From contig NZ_JARGYD010000004.1 in NCBI RefSeq assembly GCF_029168315.1, positions 186,001 through 250,000 of the forward strand: 64,000 bases of DNA, in the 5' to 3' direction. The stretch is from Psychromarinibacter halotolerans (GTDB lineage: Bacteria > Pseudomonadota > Alphaproteobacteria > Rhodobacterales > Rhodobacteraceae). The translations under genes and the position numbers were made by a program. The notes under the pieces are model-generated. The model worked only from the letters and a program-made list of their open reading frames with translations, was not told the origin of the DNA and did not search any database. Below, one piece after another: positions 36,606 through 46,185 of this stretch (positions are counted from its first letter, which is position 1; the number at the start of each line of letters is the position of its first letter).

Positions 36606-37067
36606 TCAGTCTCCCGCACCGCCGCCCATGTCGGGCAGTTCGACAAGCCGCCAGAAGTGGTTGATCGTGGTGACAAGGCTGCCGAAGTCCCGGCCCGCCT
36701 TCTGTTTCAGGATATAGCCGGCCACCTGATAGGCGTAGGCGGCGGTGACGTCGCGATCGTCGGCGCTGGTGCTCATGACGAAGGCGACAGCGCGGTGCAG
36801 GTCGGGATCGTCGCGGATCTTCCGCAACAGTTCGATCCCGCCCATCCGCGGCAGATTAAGATCGGCGATCAGGACATAGTTCCGCGGTGCGCGCCCGCTT
36901 TCGCCCCGCAAAAGGGCCAGTGCCTCGATCCCGTCGCGCACGCGGAGGATCGAGCATTGCCCGTCAAGCCGCGCGAAGGCGCGGGTCACGGCCTTCGCGT
37001 CGCCGTCGTCATCCTCGACAAGGATGATGCTCAGGGGGCTGTCGATCACGTCATCCTTGCGGGTCAT
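36606..37067 (-). CDS. Receiver-only response regulator, Rcp1-like
   Basis: Single receiver domain of 153 residues: acidic cluster LVEDDDGDA, Asp69 in VLIADLNLPRMGG, Ser/Thr in FVMSTSADD and Lys121 in YILKQKAG. The extended C-terminal helix (LVTTINHFWRLVELP) is typical of phytochrome-associated Rcp1-type receivers. Its ATG overlaps the sensor-kinase stop as ATGA, so it is the natural first partner of that kinase. The hybrid kinase starts right after it. Confidence 0.9.
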   Translation of the reverse strand: MTRKDDVIDSPLSIILVEDDDGDAKAVTRAFARLDGQCSILRVRDGIEALALLRGESGRAPRNYVLIADLNLPRMGGIELLRKIRDDPDLHRAVAFVMSTSADDRDVTAAYAYQVAGYILKQKAGRDFGSLVTTINHFWRLVELPDMGGGAGD

Positions 37068-39313
37068 GCGGCCATCTCCCCAACCAGAGGCACGCGCGGC
37101 CAGAACAGGCGGAAACACGTACCGCGCGTCCCGTCCGATTCCACGGTGATGCGGCCGCCGACCACGTCAGCCTGTTTGCGCACCATCGCCAGCCCCATAC
37201 CGCTGCCTTCGACCGCGTCGCGGGGGCGCAGGGTCTGGAACAGCTCGAACACTTTCTCATGATACTCGGGTGCGATGCCGGGGCCATCGTCCGTTACCGT
37301 GAACTCGTACCCCTCGGGGGTTTCCGCGACATCCAGCCGAACCTCTCCGGTGTCGCGGTCGTGGTGCTTGATCGCATTTCCTACGAGGTTCAGAAGGACC
37401 GTTTCGAGCGGCATGCGCGGCACCGAAATCCCGGCAAGGTCTGCGCCGGTCTCGAACCGGAACCCCGGCGGCAGGTCGATCAGTCCGCGCAGTGCCTGTT
37501 CCAGTTCTGTGCCAGAGATCATCTGCGACGTAACCGGAACCCGGCCGATACGCGAATGGGCCAGCAGATCGTCCAGCAGCCGTTCCATCCGGACCACGCG
37601 GTTGCGCAGTATCGTCATGCTTTCGCGCGTGTCGTCCGTCATGTGCTCTTCAAGGTCCTCTTCCAGCCACCGCGACGCGTTGTCGATCACGCGCAGCGGC
37701 GCCTTCAGATCGTGCGAGGCGACGTAGGCGAACCTGTCCAACTCCTCGTTCGAGCGCGACAGCGCCTCGATCAACACCTGCATCCGGCGGCTTTCGACCC
37801 GTTCCGAGATGTCGTGCACAACGCCGATGAAGTGGGCCGCGCCATCGTACACGGCGCGGCTGATCGTGATTTCCAGCGGCACCCGGGTTCCGTCCTTCCG
37901 GACCCCGTGGATCGTACGGTTGAACCCCATCTTTCGGCGGCTAGGCACCACGGCTTCGCGGACGAATCCGCGATGGGCCTCGCGGATTTCCGTTGGCACC
38001 AATAGCGACAGGTCGCTCCCGATCAGTTCGTCGCGGGAATAGCCGAACAGGGCCAAGGCGACCGGGTTCGCCTCTTCGATGCGGCCCTTCGAGTCGACGG
38101 AAAAGATGGCGTCGGCGACGCCGTGAACCATCGCCTTCGACCGGGCGCTTTCGCGGATCAGATCGTCGGCCATGTGCCGGAAGGCCCGGGCAAGGTCGCC
38201 GACCTCATCACGCCCGGCGGGAAGGTCGGGCAGCGGTGTCCCGGACGCCCGGTAGGCGCGGATCGCATCGGACAACCTGTGCAGCGGCTGGGTCAATTGG
38301 CGGCCAAGGACAAAGGACAGCAGGGCGGCCAGCGCGGTGACGACGGCGCCCGCCGCGATCTCCAGCCCGAACACCCGATGCGCGGGGGCTTCCAGCACGC
38401 TGAGCGGAAGCGCGGTCTGGATGAACAGCGAAAATGGTCGATCGGGACGCTCTTCGAAGACCGGCACGGTGACGACCGCCGCACTGTCCGTGCTGACCAG
38501 CCGCCCGTCGGCGGCGGGCAGCAGGGCGGCGTGCAATGGAGGGGTCCACCCGGGGTAGGTGTGGAACCGAAGATCCGACACGCCGTCGCCGGTCCACGTC
38601 ATGTGATCAAGCGCGCTTGTCACGGCTGTAACAGTGAAGTCCGACCCAAGGTTCGGCGTCGCCGTCAGAAGCAGTTTCTCGTAGTCCGCGTTGATGACCA
38701 GTGCGCCGAACAGGCTGCCGCCGGCATCATGCACCGGCACCACGTAGCGTATGGTCGGAGGCCCCTCGTCCCGGCCGTGTTCACGGTTCAGCGTCACGTT
38801 CGAGAAATAGGGCCCGGTGTCGGTGCCGGACCGTATCGGGGCAAGGTAGGGTTCGTTGCCCTTCGCCTGAAGGTCCGCGTCTGCGACCACCTGCACGTCG
38901 TCGCCGTTGCGGTCGGCGCGCACAAGTTCGGTCCAGTTGTCGTCCATACCGATATAGCGGATCTGGGTGAAATGGGGTGTGTTGTGCAGAACCGCGCTGA
39001 AGATCTGCGCCAGACGTTCCCGCCAGAGTTCGGCAGAGGTGCCGTCCAGCGGATCAAGCCCGTCGGGCGCGCGCATCGCGCGGATCAGCCCCGGCACCGG
39101 TGGCGTGCCGGACAGGCTGTGGCCGTCCCGCTGCATCCGGCTGAAGGCATCCTCGATCCGTTCGGCATACAGGGCGGCGCGGGCGTTGAGATAGCGCCGC
39201 GCCTCTGCGTTGCCCTGAACCCGGACGAAGTGTGCCGACATCAGCGCGAACAGCACCGAAACGAACACGGATGACACGACACCTGCCAGTGTGATTTTCG
39301 AACGCAGTCTCAT
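37064..39313 (-). CDS. Membrane sensor histidine kinase with extracytoplasmic sensor, HAMP and PAS
   Basis: Sensor of 749 residues. Helix one spans residues 7-28; a large periplasmic domain of about 280 residues (Cache-like in pattern, with IRYIGMDDNWTELVRADRNG and TIRYVVPVHDAGGSLFGALVINADY) precedes helix two at 315-337. HAMP follows to about 390, then PAS at about 395-505 (DAIFSVDSKGRIEEANPVAL), HisKA with His534 (YVASHDLKAPLRVID) and HATPase (NLVGNAIKHHD, DDGPGIAPEY, GSGMGLAMV). It should sense a small extracytoplasmic ligand. It is followed by an overlapping receiver gene. Confidence 0.93.
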   Translation of the reverse strand: MRLRSKITLAGVVSSVFVSVLFALMSAHFVRVQGNAEARRYLNARAALYAERIEDAFSRMQRDGHSLSGTPPVPGLIRAMRAPDGLDPLDGTSAELWRERLAQIFSAVLHNTPHFTQIRYIGMDDNWTELVRADRNGDDVQVVADADLQAKGNEPYLAPIRSGTDTGPYFSNVTLNREHGRDEGPPTIRYVVPVHDAGGSLFGALVINADYEKLLLTATPNLGSDFTVTAVTSALDHMTWTGDGVSDLRFHTYPGWTPPLHAALLPAADGRLVSTDSAAVVTVPVFEERPDRPFSLFIQTALPLSVLEAPAHRVFGLEIAAGAVVTALAALLSFVLGRQLTQPLHRLSDAIRAYRASGTPLPDLPAGRDEVGDLARAFRHMADDLIRESARSKAMVHGVADAIFSVDSKGRIEEANPVALALFGYSRDELIGSDLSLLVPTEIREAHRGFVREAVVPSRRKMGFNRTIHGVRKDGTRVPLEITISRAVYDGAAHFIGVVHDISERVESRRMQVLIEALSRSNEELDRFAYVASHDLKAPLRVIDNASRWLEEDLEEHMTDDTRESMTILRNRVVRMERLLDDLLAHSRIGRVPVTSQMISGTELEQALRGLIDLPPGFRFETGADLAGISVPRMPLETVLLNLVGNAIKHHDRDTGEVRLDVAETPEGYEFTVTDDGPGIAPEYHEKVFELFQTLRPRDAVEGSGMGLAMVRKQADVVGGRITVESDGTRGTCFRLFWPRVPLVGEMAA

Positions 39314-39318
39314 GCGGG

Positions 39319-40041
39319 CTAACCCTGACCGTGCCGTCCGGCCGGTCCCTCGATGGGGTGGGTGCCGTCAGCGATCGCTTTCAGTTCGTCCAGGAACCGT
39401 GCGAGTTCGCCGCAGGACCGGGTGACCACCAGCGTGTCCTTGCGCATCTCTGGGTCGCTTCCGGCGCTGTTCCGGATGCGCCAGACGCCGTGCATCATCT
39501 CCGTCAGGATGGATTGCAGTTCCGGCGCACTGGTGGTCAGGAAACTTTGCAGCGCGGTGCCAAGGTCGCCGACCTGCTGGTTCCCGGCAAGCGCAGCAAG
39601 CAGGATGCGCCGTTCGAACGCGCCGGTGATCGCCTTGCGCAGCATCTCGGGCCCGAGTTCTTCCTTGATGATGTAATCGGAACAGCCGGATCGCATCGCT
39701 TCGATGATGACGTCGTGCTGGCCGACGCTTGTCACCATGATCAGGATCGCATCGCCCTGAAGCTCGTGCGCCTTGGCGATCTGCAGGGCGTCCAGCCCGG
39801 TGTCCATTCCAAGATGATAGTCGAGGAAGATCACCTGATAGGGGCGAACGTCGAGTGCCGCGCGAAACTCTTCCAGTGTGGCGGCCTCTGAATAATCCGG
39901 CTGTAGACCAGCCTTGCCGCAGACCCGCCGCAGACGCAGCCGGTCGATTTCCTGGTCGTCCAGGATCAGCACCGCTGGAGGAGCCTCGCCCGCGCCGTTG
40001 AATTCATGCAGCGCCATCGCCGCCGTGCTGTCGTGCCGCAT
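39319..40041 (-). CDS. Response regulator with receiver and undefined C-terminal region
   Basis: A 240-residue protein: receiver domain at about 22-150 (LILDDQEID, Asp74 in VIFLDYHLGMDTG, Lys126 in DYIIKEELG) and a helical C-terminal region of 90 residues that looks like a four-helix bundle (SFLTTSAPELQSILTEMMHGVWRIR). That tail has no named family here and could serve as a phosphotransfer-like or dimerisation module. The start is firm: GGAGG lies seven bases before ATG 40041. First gene of the phosphorelay operon, five bases before the sensor kinase. Confidence 0.88.
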   Translation of the reverse strand: MRHDSTAAMALHEFNGAGEAPPAVLILDDQEIDRLRLRRVCGKAGLQPDYSEAATLEEFRAALDVRPYQVIFLDYHLGMDTGLDALQIAKAHELQGDAILIMVTSVGQHDVIIEAMRSGCSDYIIKEELGPEMLRKAITGAFERRILLAALAGNQQVGDLGTALQSFLTTSAPELQSILTEMMHGVWRIRNSAGSDPEMRKDTLVVTRSCGELARFLDELKAIADGTHPIEGPAGRHGQG

Positions 40042-40290
40042 CCCAGAACCTCCGATATTCCCCCGCGTCGGACGCTACGCCATCGCCGGTTAAGTATCGG
40101 TGAACTCCAGACGGCTCCTTTGCGCGGATACCGGCCCGAATGACGTGGGCGGGCAGGTGCGAAGTGGCCGATGCAAACATGGACTGTGCGTCACTGCGGG
40201 TTGCATCGCGCCGTCGAAAACTAACTGTCTCAAAAGACGGCAGCCGCACCCAAGGGTCGGGCCGTCCCCGAAAACCACAGGAGACAGATC

Positions 40291-41244
40291 ATGGAAAAAA
40301 GACCTTTGGGAAGCACCGGCTTCCAGATCGGGCCCATCGTGTTCGGCGGCAACGTGCTGGGCTGGACGACGGACGAGGCCGAAAGCTTCCGTGTTCTCGA
40401 TGCCTTCGTCGATCATGGTTTCGATGCCATCGACACCGCCGATGTCTATTCCGCGTGGGCCGACGGGCATTCGGGCGGCGAGTCCGAAGAAATGCTGGGC
40501 AAGTGGTTCCGGGCGCGCCCGGGGATGCGCGACCGGGTGAAGCTGTTCACCAAGGTCGGCAGCGACATGGGCGGCGCGGGGCAAAAGGGCCTGTCAGAGG
40601 CGTGGATTCTTCAGGCGGCAGACAAGTCGCTGGCTCGCCTTGGCGTCGATGACGTCGACCTGTACTTCTCGCACTGGCCCGACCTTGAGGTCACGCATTC
40701 CGAGACGCTGGGCGCCTATGACAAGCTGCTGAAAGCCGGGAAGATCAAGGCGATCGGCGCATCGAACTATGACGCTGCGCTGCTGACATCGGCGCTGGAA
40801 ACCTCGCGCGCTGAAGGGTTGCCGAGCTATCAGGTGATCCAGCCCGAATACAACCTGTACGACCGTGACGCCGTCGATGGCGGCCTGCGCGACCTGTGCA
40901 TGGCGAACGACATCGGCATCGTCACCTATTTCAGCCTCGCCGCTGGGTTCCTGTCCGGCAAGTACCGCTCAAAGGACGATCTGGAAGGTCGCAAGCGGGG
41001 CGGTATGGTCGAGAAGTACTTGAACCCGCGCGGTATTCGCATTCTCGATGTGCTGGAAGACGTCGCCGGTGCGCATGGGGCCAAGCCCGCCGAGGTCGCG
41101 CTGGCGTGGGTCATCGCGCGCGACGGTGTGACCGCGCCGATCGCCTCGGCCACCAGTGTCGCGCAGGTTGAAAGCTTTGCGAAGGCCGCCGAACTGAAGC
41201 TGTCGTCCGAGGATCTTGCGCGACTGACCGACGCTGGCGCCTGA
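40291..41244 (+). CDS. Aldo/keto reductase
   Basis: Cytoplasmic NADPH-dependent oxidoreductase of 317 residues with the complete catalytic tetrad Asp48, Tyr53, Lys88 and His128 (AIDTADVYS, LFTKVG, YFSHWP). The C-terminal NADPH-binding segment (IASATSVAQVESFAKAAELKL) is present. It resembles the YajO/Tas-like bacterial subgroup. Start ATG 40291 follows GGAGACAG. It is transcribed alone, divergent from the phosphorelay operon across a 249-base gap; substrate unknown. Confidence 0.92.
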   Translation: MEKRPLGSTGFQIGPIVFGGNVLGWTTDEAESFRVLDAFVDHGFDAIDTADVYSAWADGHSGGESEEMLGKWFRARPGMRDRVKLFTKVGSDMGGAGQKGLSEAWILQAADKSLARLGVDDVDLYFSHWPDLEVTHSETLGAYDKLLKAGKIKAIGASNYDAALLTSALETSRAEGLPSYQVIQPEYNLYDRDAVDGGLRDLCMANDIGIVTYFSLAAGFLSGKYRSKDDLEGRKRGGMVEKYLNPRGIRILDVLEDVAGAHGAKPAEVALAWVIARDGVTAPIASATSVAQVESFAKAAELKLSSEDLARLTDAGA

Positions 41245-41412
41245 CGCCATCCCGTGCGGCGCGGGCGACTTGACACCCGGCGCCGCACGGCATTTCTGAC
41301 ACCCCGCGACGGAATTTCCCGTCGCGGCCGTATGACCCCCTACCGGCAAGCAATGCCGAGCCCCGACCGGGCCCGACGCCAGCCTCCAGTAACATCTGTG
41401 AAAGGCACCCCT

Positions 41413-42186
41413 ATGCCCATTACCACTCGCCGAGTCCGGCACGAGATCCGTTTTCGCCGCACGACCGTCGTGTCCAATACGCGTCTGACCCCGGGCATGG
41501 CCCGCATCGTCGTTGAATCGCCGGACTTGAAGGGTTTCGTGTCGCTTGGTTTCGACGACCATGTGAAACTGTTCTTCCCCCGTCCGGGGCAGGACCTGCC
41601 GATCCCCACGTCGGGGGAACGCGGGCTGGAATGGCCGGGCGAAAAGCCCGAGATGCGGGACTTCACACCGCGCGCCTTCGACGCCGAGGCGGGCCGCCTG
41701 ACGCTGGATTTCGTGCTGCACGACGAGGGCACCGCCGGGCCGTGGGCGTCCCAAGCCAAGCCCGGAGACCTGCTGGGTGTCGGCGGGCCGCGCGGGTCGT
41801 TCCTTGTCGAGGGCGAGACCGACTGGCACCTTCTGATCGGCGACGCGACCGCGCTGCCGGCCATCGCCCGCCGGATCGAGGAACTTCCGTCAGGCACCCG
41901 GATCGAGGCGATCATCGAGGTCGCGAACAACGACGAGATCCAGCCGTTCGCCGATCACGACGACCTGACGGTCCTGTGGCTGTGCCGCGACCGTGGCCAG
42001 ACGCTGGGCGGCTATCTTGACGGCTTGAAGGATCTGCCCGAGGGCGAGGGCTTCGTGTTCGTCGCGGCAGAAGCCGGGGACGTGTCGAAGGCCCGCGCCC
42101 GGATGGAGGCGCTGGGCCATCCCGGCGAGAACCTGAAGGCGTCGAACTACTGGCGGCGCGAAACGGCCGAGGCAACGGCCCACTAG
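41413..42186 (+). CDS. Siderophore-interacting protein-type flavin reductase
   Basis: Predicted ferric-siderophore reductase of 257 residues: an FAD-binding domain in the N-terminal half (MARIVVESPDLKGF and the RDFTPRAFDAEAGRLTLDFVLHDEGTAGPWASQAKPGDLLGVGGPRGSF region) and a SIP C-terminal NAD(P)H domain (WHLLIGDATALPAIARRIEELPSG, ending GENLKASNYWRR). It would release iron by reducing the ferric complex in the cytoplasm. Start ATG 41413 has AAAGGC upstream. No siderophore receptor or synthesis gene is nearby. Confidence 0.9.
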   Translation: MPITTRRVRHEIRFRRTTVVSNTRLTPGMARIVVESPDLKGFVSLGFDDHVKLFFPRPGQDLPIPTSGERGLEWPGEKPEMRDFTPRAFDAEAGRLTLDFVLHDEGTAGPWASQAKPGDLLGVGGPRGSFLVEGETDWHLLIGDATALPAIARRIEELPSGTRIEAIIEVANNDEIQPFADHDDLTVLWLCRDRGQTLGGYLDGLKDLPEGEGFVFVAAEAGDVSKARARMEALGHPGENLKASNYWRRETAEATAH

Positions 42187-42213
42187 GCCGCAACGAAGAC
42201 AGGGGCGCGTGGC

Positions 42214-44106
42214 CTAGGTGGCCATCGCCCGATCCGCATCGCTCAGATCGTCCGGCAGGTCGTCGAAGCTGGCATAGTTCAACGAATACAGCTTCGAATA
42301 CAGACCGTTCTTTGCCATCAGCGCGTCGTGGTTGCCTTCCTCGATCAGCGATCCCTGTTGCAGCACCACGATCCGGTCGGCGTTGCGGATGGTCGCAAGC
42401 CGGTGCGCGATCACCAGCCCGGTGCGGCCTTCCAGCAGAGTCTGAAGCGCCTTCTGGATCAGCATCTCGGTATAGCTGTCGATGTTGGCCGTCGCCTCGT
42501 CCAGCACAAGGATCTTGGCGTCGGCCACCAGCGCACGGGCAAACGACAGAAGCTGCCGCTGGCCCAGCGACAGGTTGGACCCGCGTTCTTCCAGCATCGT
42601 GTCGTAGCCGTGGGGCAGGGCGGCGACGAAGTCGTGCGCGCCGACGGCCTTCGTCGCCTCGATCACGTCCTCGTCGGTCGCCCAGTGCGAGGAATAGCGG
42701 ATGTTGTCCATAACCGTGCCGGTGAACAGGTAGGGCTCTTGCAGAACCATCGCGATGTGGCGCCCAAGGCTGTGTTGCGTCACGTCGCGCACGTCCTTGC
42801 CGCCGACCATCACGGCGCCGTCCTGCACGTCGTAGAAGCGGTGGATCAGCGACATCGACGACGACTTGCCGGACCCTGTGGGGCCGACCAGCGCGACCGT
42901 CTCGCCCGAGTTCACCTTGAACGACACGTCTTTCAGCACCGGGTGCTTGGGGTTGTAGCCGAAGGTCACGTTGCGGAACTCGACCGAACCGTCATCGTCC
43001 TTGGTCAGGGCCACCGCATCGGGGGCGTCCTCGACCGAGACCTCGACGTCCAGCACCTCGGTCAGGCGGTGGCCCGAGGCCATTGCGCGCTGCATCACCG
43101 AATACTGCATGGTCAGCGACCGGATCGGGTCGAAGAACCGCTGGATGTAGAACAGGAAGGCGACCATCACCCCGACCTCGATCCGGCCGGACACGACCAT
43201 CAGGCCGCCCGCCACCACGACCACCGCCATCGCGATGCCGGTCAGGCTGTCCACGATGGGGATCATGATCTGCGCCAGCCGCGACGCGCGCAGGTGAGAG
43301 GCGTAATTGGTGTCGACCAGCTCGCCGTACAGCTTCGCGTTCAGCGCCGCCCGGTCCATCGCCTGAACGGCGCGCACGCCGTGGATCGCCTCGGCCAGTG
43401 CGCCGTTGGTGACCGAGTTCGCCTCGTGCGCGGCCATGAAGGCGGCGCGCGCCTTGGACAGCCACAGCACCCGCACGCCGAACAGGATCGGAAGCGCCAT
43501 CAGCACCATCGCGGCCAGTTGCCAGTCAAGCCACAGCATGACGACGACAATGCCCACCAGCAGCAGGATATCCCCAACCGACATGATCGATGTCTCTAGA
43601 AATTCCTGCATCGAGTTCACGTCGCCCTGCAGCCGCGACATCAGGCGCCCGACCTCGGTCTTGTCCATGAAGGACAGCGACACGCGCTGCAGGTGGCCGA
43701 ACATCTTGCGGCGGATGTCGAACAGGACGTGTTCCGCCATGCGGCCCGTCACACGTTCCTGCACCAGCGACGCGATGTAGTTGATCACGATGGCCAGCGC
43801 GAACAGTCCGACGATCAGGGTCAGCGTGCCCGGAGCCGCGTCGGCGGCCATGCCGTGGTCGATGGCGAAGCGGATCAGCAGCGGGATCGACAGCTGGGAC
43901 AGGGTGAAGATGATCACCGCCGCGACAGCGATCCAGACGCGGTTGCGGTAGGGGCCGACAAAGTCCCAGATCCGCCGCACGACCTTGCCGTCGAAGGCGC
44001 GGCCGAAGATCTCTTCCTCGATCCGGTCCGAGCCGACAACGGCCCGCATCCGCGGGCGGCCGTCGTCGTGGGGGTCGCGGGGTTCGCCGGTACGGGTCGG
44101 GCTCAT
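42214..44106 (-). CDS. ABC exporter half-transporter, canonical ATPase site
   Basis: Fused membrane-ATPase exporter subunit of 630 residues: six helices in the first 330 residues, then an ATPase domain with Walker A GPTGSGKSSS, signature SNLSLGQRQLLSFARAL, Walker B ILVLDEATANID with the catalytic Glu, and switch His in VIAHRLATI. Its ATG overlaps the preceding exporter gene as ATGA, so the two make a heterodimer. Substrate unknown; lipids or drugs are typical. Confidence 0.93.
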   Translation of the reverse strand: MSPTRTGEPRDPHDDGRPRMRAVVGSDRIEEEIFGRAFDGKVVRRIWDFVGPYRNRVWIAVAAVIIFTLSQLSIPLLIRFAIDHGMAADAAPGTLTLIVGLFALAIVINYIASLVQERVTGRMAEHVLFDIRRKMFGHLQRVSLSFMDKTEVGRLMSRLQGDVNSMQEFLETSIMSVGDILLLVGIVVVMLWLDWQLAAMVLMALPILFGVRVLWLSKARAAFMAAHEANSVTNGALAEAIHGVRAVQAMDRAALNAKLYGELVDTNYASHLRASRLAQIMIPIVDSLTGIAMAVVVVAGGLMVVSGRIEVGVMVAFLFYIQRFFDPIRSLTMQYSVMQRAMASGHRLTEVLDVEVSVEDAPDAVALTKDDDGSVEFRNVTFGYNPKHPVLKDVSFKVNSGETVALVGPTGSGKSSSMSLIHRFYDVQDGAVMVGGKDVRDVTQHSLGRHIAMVLQEPYLFTGTVMDNIRYSSHWATDEDVIEATKAVGAHDFVAALPHGYDTMLEERGSNLSLGQRQLLSFARALVADAKILVLDEATANIDSYTEMLIQKALQTLLEGRTGLVIAHRLATIRNADRIVVLQQGSLIEEGNHDALMAKNGLYSKLYSLNYASFDDLPDDLSDADRAMAT

Positions 44107-45962
44107 CGTGTCGTCTCCATCTCGTCCAGCACGTCGCCTTCGGGGCGCATCTGCAAGTCGTGCAGGGCGGTATAGCGGCCGCCGAGGGCCAGCAGTTCTT
44201 CGTGGGTGCCCTGTTCGACGACCTTGCCGTCCTCTAGGAACAGGATGCGGTCGGCGTGCATCAGCGACGCCAGCCGGTGCGCCACGATCAGGGTCACGCG
44301 ATCCTTGGAATAATCCTTCATCGCTGCGCGGATACGGCTTTCGGTGCCCGCGTCGATGGCCGCCGTCGAGTCGTCGAAGATCAGCACGGCGGGTTCGGTC
44401 ATCAGCGTGCGTGCGATCGACAGACGCTGCCGCTGGCCGCCCGACAACGACACGCCGCGCTCTCCCACGATGGTGTCGTACTTGCGCGGCAGGCCCAGCA
44501 CATAGTCGTGCAGCTGCGCCGATTCCGCCACGCCCCGGATGCGACGGTCCTGCGTGTAGGGCTCGGCATAGGCGATGTTGTTCTCGATCGAGGTGGTGAA
44601 CAGGAAGCTGTCCTGCTGCACCACCGCAACCGATTGCCGCACCGACGACAGGGTCACGTCGCGCAGGTCCTGCCCGTCGATGCGGATCGATCCCTCGGTC
44701 GGATCGTAGAAGCGGGGCAGCAGGTGCATCAGCGTCGTCTTGCCCGATCCCGGCGCGCCGACGATGCCGACCGTCTCGCCCTTGCGGGCGCTGAAGCTGA
44801 TCCCCGACACCGCGCGCCGGTCGCCGGATCCGGCATAGGCAAACCCGACGTTCTCCAGCGTCAGCGTGCCCTCTGTGATCTCCAGGGGCTTCGCGCCCGG
44901 GGCGTCGTCGATCTCCATCGGCATGTCGAGCAGCGCGAACAGACGCGCGCCGGTGGTCGAGGCGCGGGCATAGGCGTTGACCATCAGGCCAAGCTGGCGC
45001 ACCGGCATCTGCAGGATCGTCATGAAGGTCAGGAAGGTGGCCAGCGTACCCACGGTGATGTCACCGCTTGCCACCTGACGGCCGCCCACCAGCAGGACCA
45101 GCCCCATCGCGATGAAGAACGCCAGCGTCATCATCGACGTGTTCCGCACCCGCACGTCGACACGTTGGTGGCTGAGGTCCAGCGCGGTCTTCGACGCGCG
45201 GTCGAACTTGGCCATCTCGTGGTCGGCGGCGGCGAAGGCGCGCACGACGCGGATACCGGCAAGGTTCTCTTCCATCACCTGACTCAGAACGCCCAGCTTC
45301 TCCTGCAGCACCAGCCACGTCCGGCGCAGCGTCAGCTGCATGACCGAGCTGCGCCATGCGGCGAAGGGAACGAAGGACAGCGCCAGCAGACCCAGAACCA
45401 CGTCCGTCGAGATCAGCATGAACGCCCCAATCCCGATCAGCAGGGCCAGCAGAACGGTGCGCACCAGAGCGGTCGAGAAGTACATCCGCACGCCTTCCAG
45501 ATCGAGCATCCCGACCGTGATCAGGTCGCCCGAGTGGGTGCGGTCGTGGAACGAGAACGGCAGCCGCTGGATCTTGTCGTAGATCGCGTTGCGCAGGTCC
45601 CGCGCCAGCGCGTGGCCCACGGATTCCGCAGTGTAGTTCTGCACCAGAGTGAACAGCCCGCGCAGGACAGAGGCCACCAGCAGCGTCAGTGCGATCAGCA
45701 CCAGTGCGCGGGTGTCCGCGCCGTCCCCGGCCATCGCCTGCGTCGCATCGACCGCGCGGCCAAGGATCAGCGGGATCGACAGCTGCATGCTGACCGCCGC
45801 GACCGTGGCCAGCATCGCAAGCGCGACACGGCCCGGGTATTTCAGGCACATGCGGGTGATCCGCGCGATGGCGCCCAGCCCCTGCTTGCGGTCGACGCTG
45901 TTCGTGCGGCGGAACTGGCGCGGGTCTGCGGCGTCCCGGGCCGGGGCTGTCTGATCTGTCAT
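44103..45962 (-). CDS. ABC exporter half-transporter with a degenerate ATPase site
   Basis: Partner subunit of 619 residues with six helices and an ATPase domain: Walker A GAPGSGKTTL, signature VSLSGGQRQRLSIARTL, switch His IVAHRLASL, but Walker B reads VLIFDDSTAAID, so the catalytic Glu is replaced by Asp. This asymmetry is the hallmark of heterodimeric exporters such as TM287/288, TmrAB and LmrCD. Start ATG 45962 behind a GGGAGAAG; the open frame to 46277 is low-complexity and rejected. Confidence 0.92.
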   Translation of the reverse strand: MTDQTAPARDAADPRQFRRTNSVDRKQGLGAIARITRMCLKYPGRVALAMLATVAAVSMQLSIPLILGRAVDATQAMAGDGADTRALVLIALTLLVASVLRGLFTLVQNYTAESVGHALARDLRNAIYDKIQRLPFSFHDRTHSGDLITVGMLDLEGVRMYFSTALVRTVLLALLIGIGAFMLISTDVVLGLLALSFVPFAAWRSSVMQLTLRRTWLVLQEKLGVLSQVMEENLAGIRVVRAFAAADHEMAKFDRASKTALDLSHQRVDVRVRNTSMMTLAFFIAMGLVLLVGGRQVASGDITVGTLATFLTFMTILQMPVRQLGLMVNAYARASTTGARLFALLDMPMEIDDAPGAKPLEITEGTLTLENVGFAYAGSGDRRAVSGISFSARKGETVGIVGAPGSGKTTLMHLLPRFYDPTEGSIRIDGQDLRDVTLSSVRQSVAVVQQDSFLFTTSIENNIAYAEPYTQDRRIRGVAESAQLHDYVLGLPRKYDTIVGERGVSLSGGQRQRLSIARTLMTEPAVLIFDDSTAAIDAGTESRIRAAMKDYSKDRVTLIVAHRLASLMHADRILFLEDGKVVEQGTHEELLALGGRYTALHDLQMRPEGDVLDEMETTR

Positions 45963-46185
45963 CTCTGTCTTCTCCCGCGGGCCGGGAACGGGCCGCGCAA
46001 TACGGGGGCGGCCGGGACTGTCCGTCGCGTGTCTCGGATGTCGTCGAAACCGGGTCCGTGGCGCATGCACGGGCGAGGTTGAGGCGCGAGGGGCGATGGG
46101 GTGCGGCGGGAATCCGGCGTCAGCGGGACCGTAGACCATACCGATCGGAAGGTCGATACGTTCACGGTCTGCCTGCGAAACGTGC

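Noticed and set aside
42183..42222. Imperfect inverted repeat between the SIP-type and exporter genes (AGGCC with GGCCT)
   Set aside because: Arms are short, far apart and without a T-tract; too weak to call a terminator.
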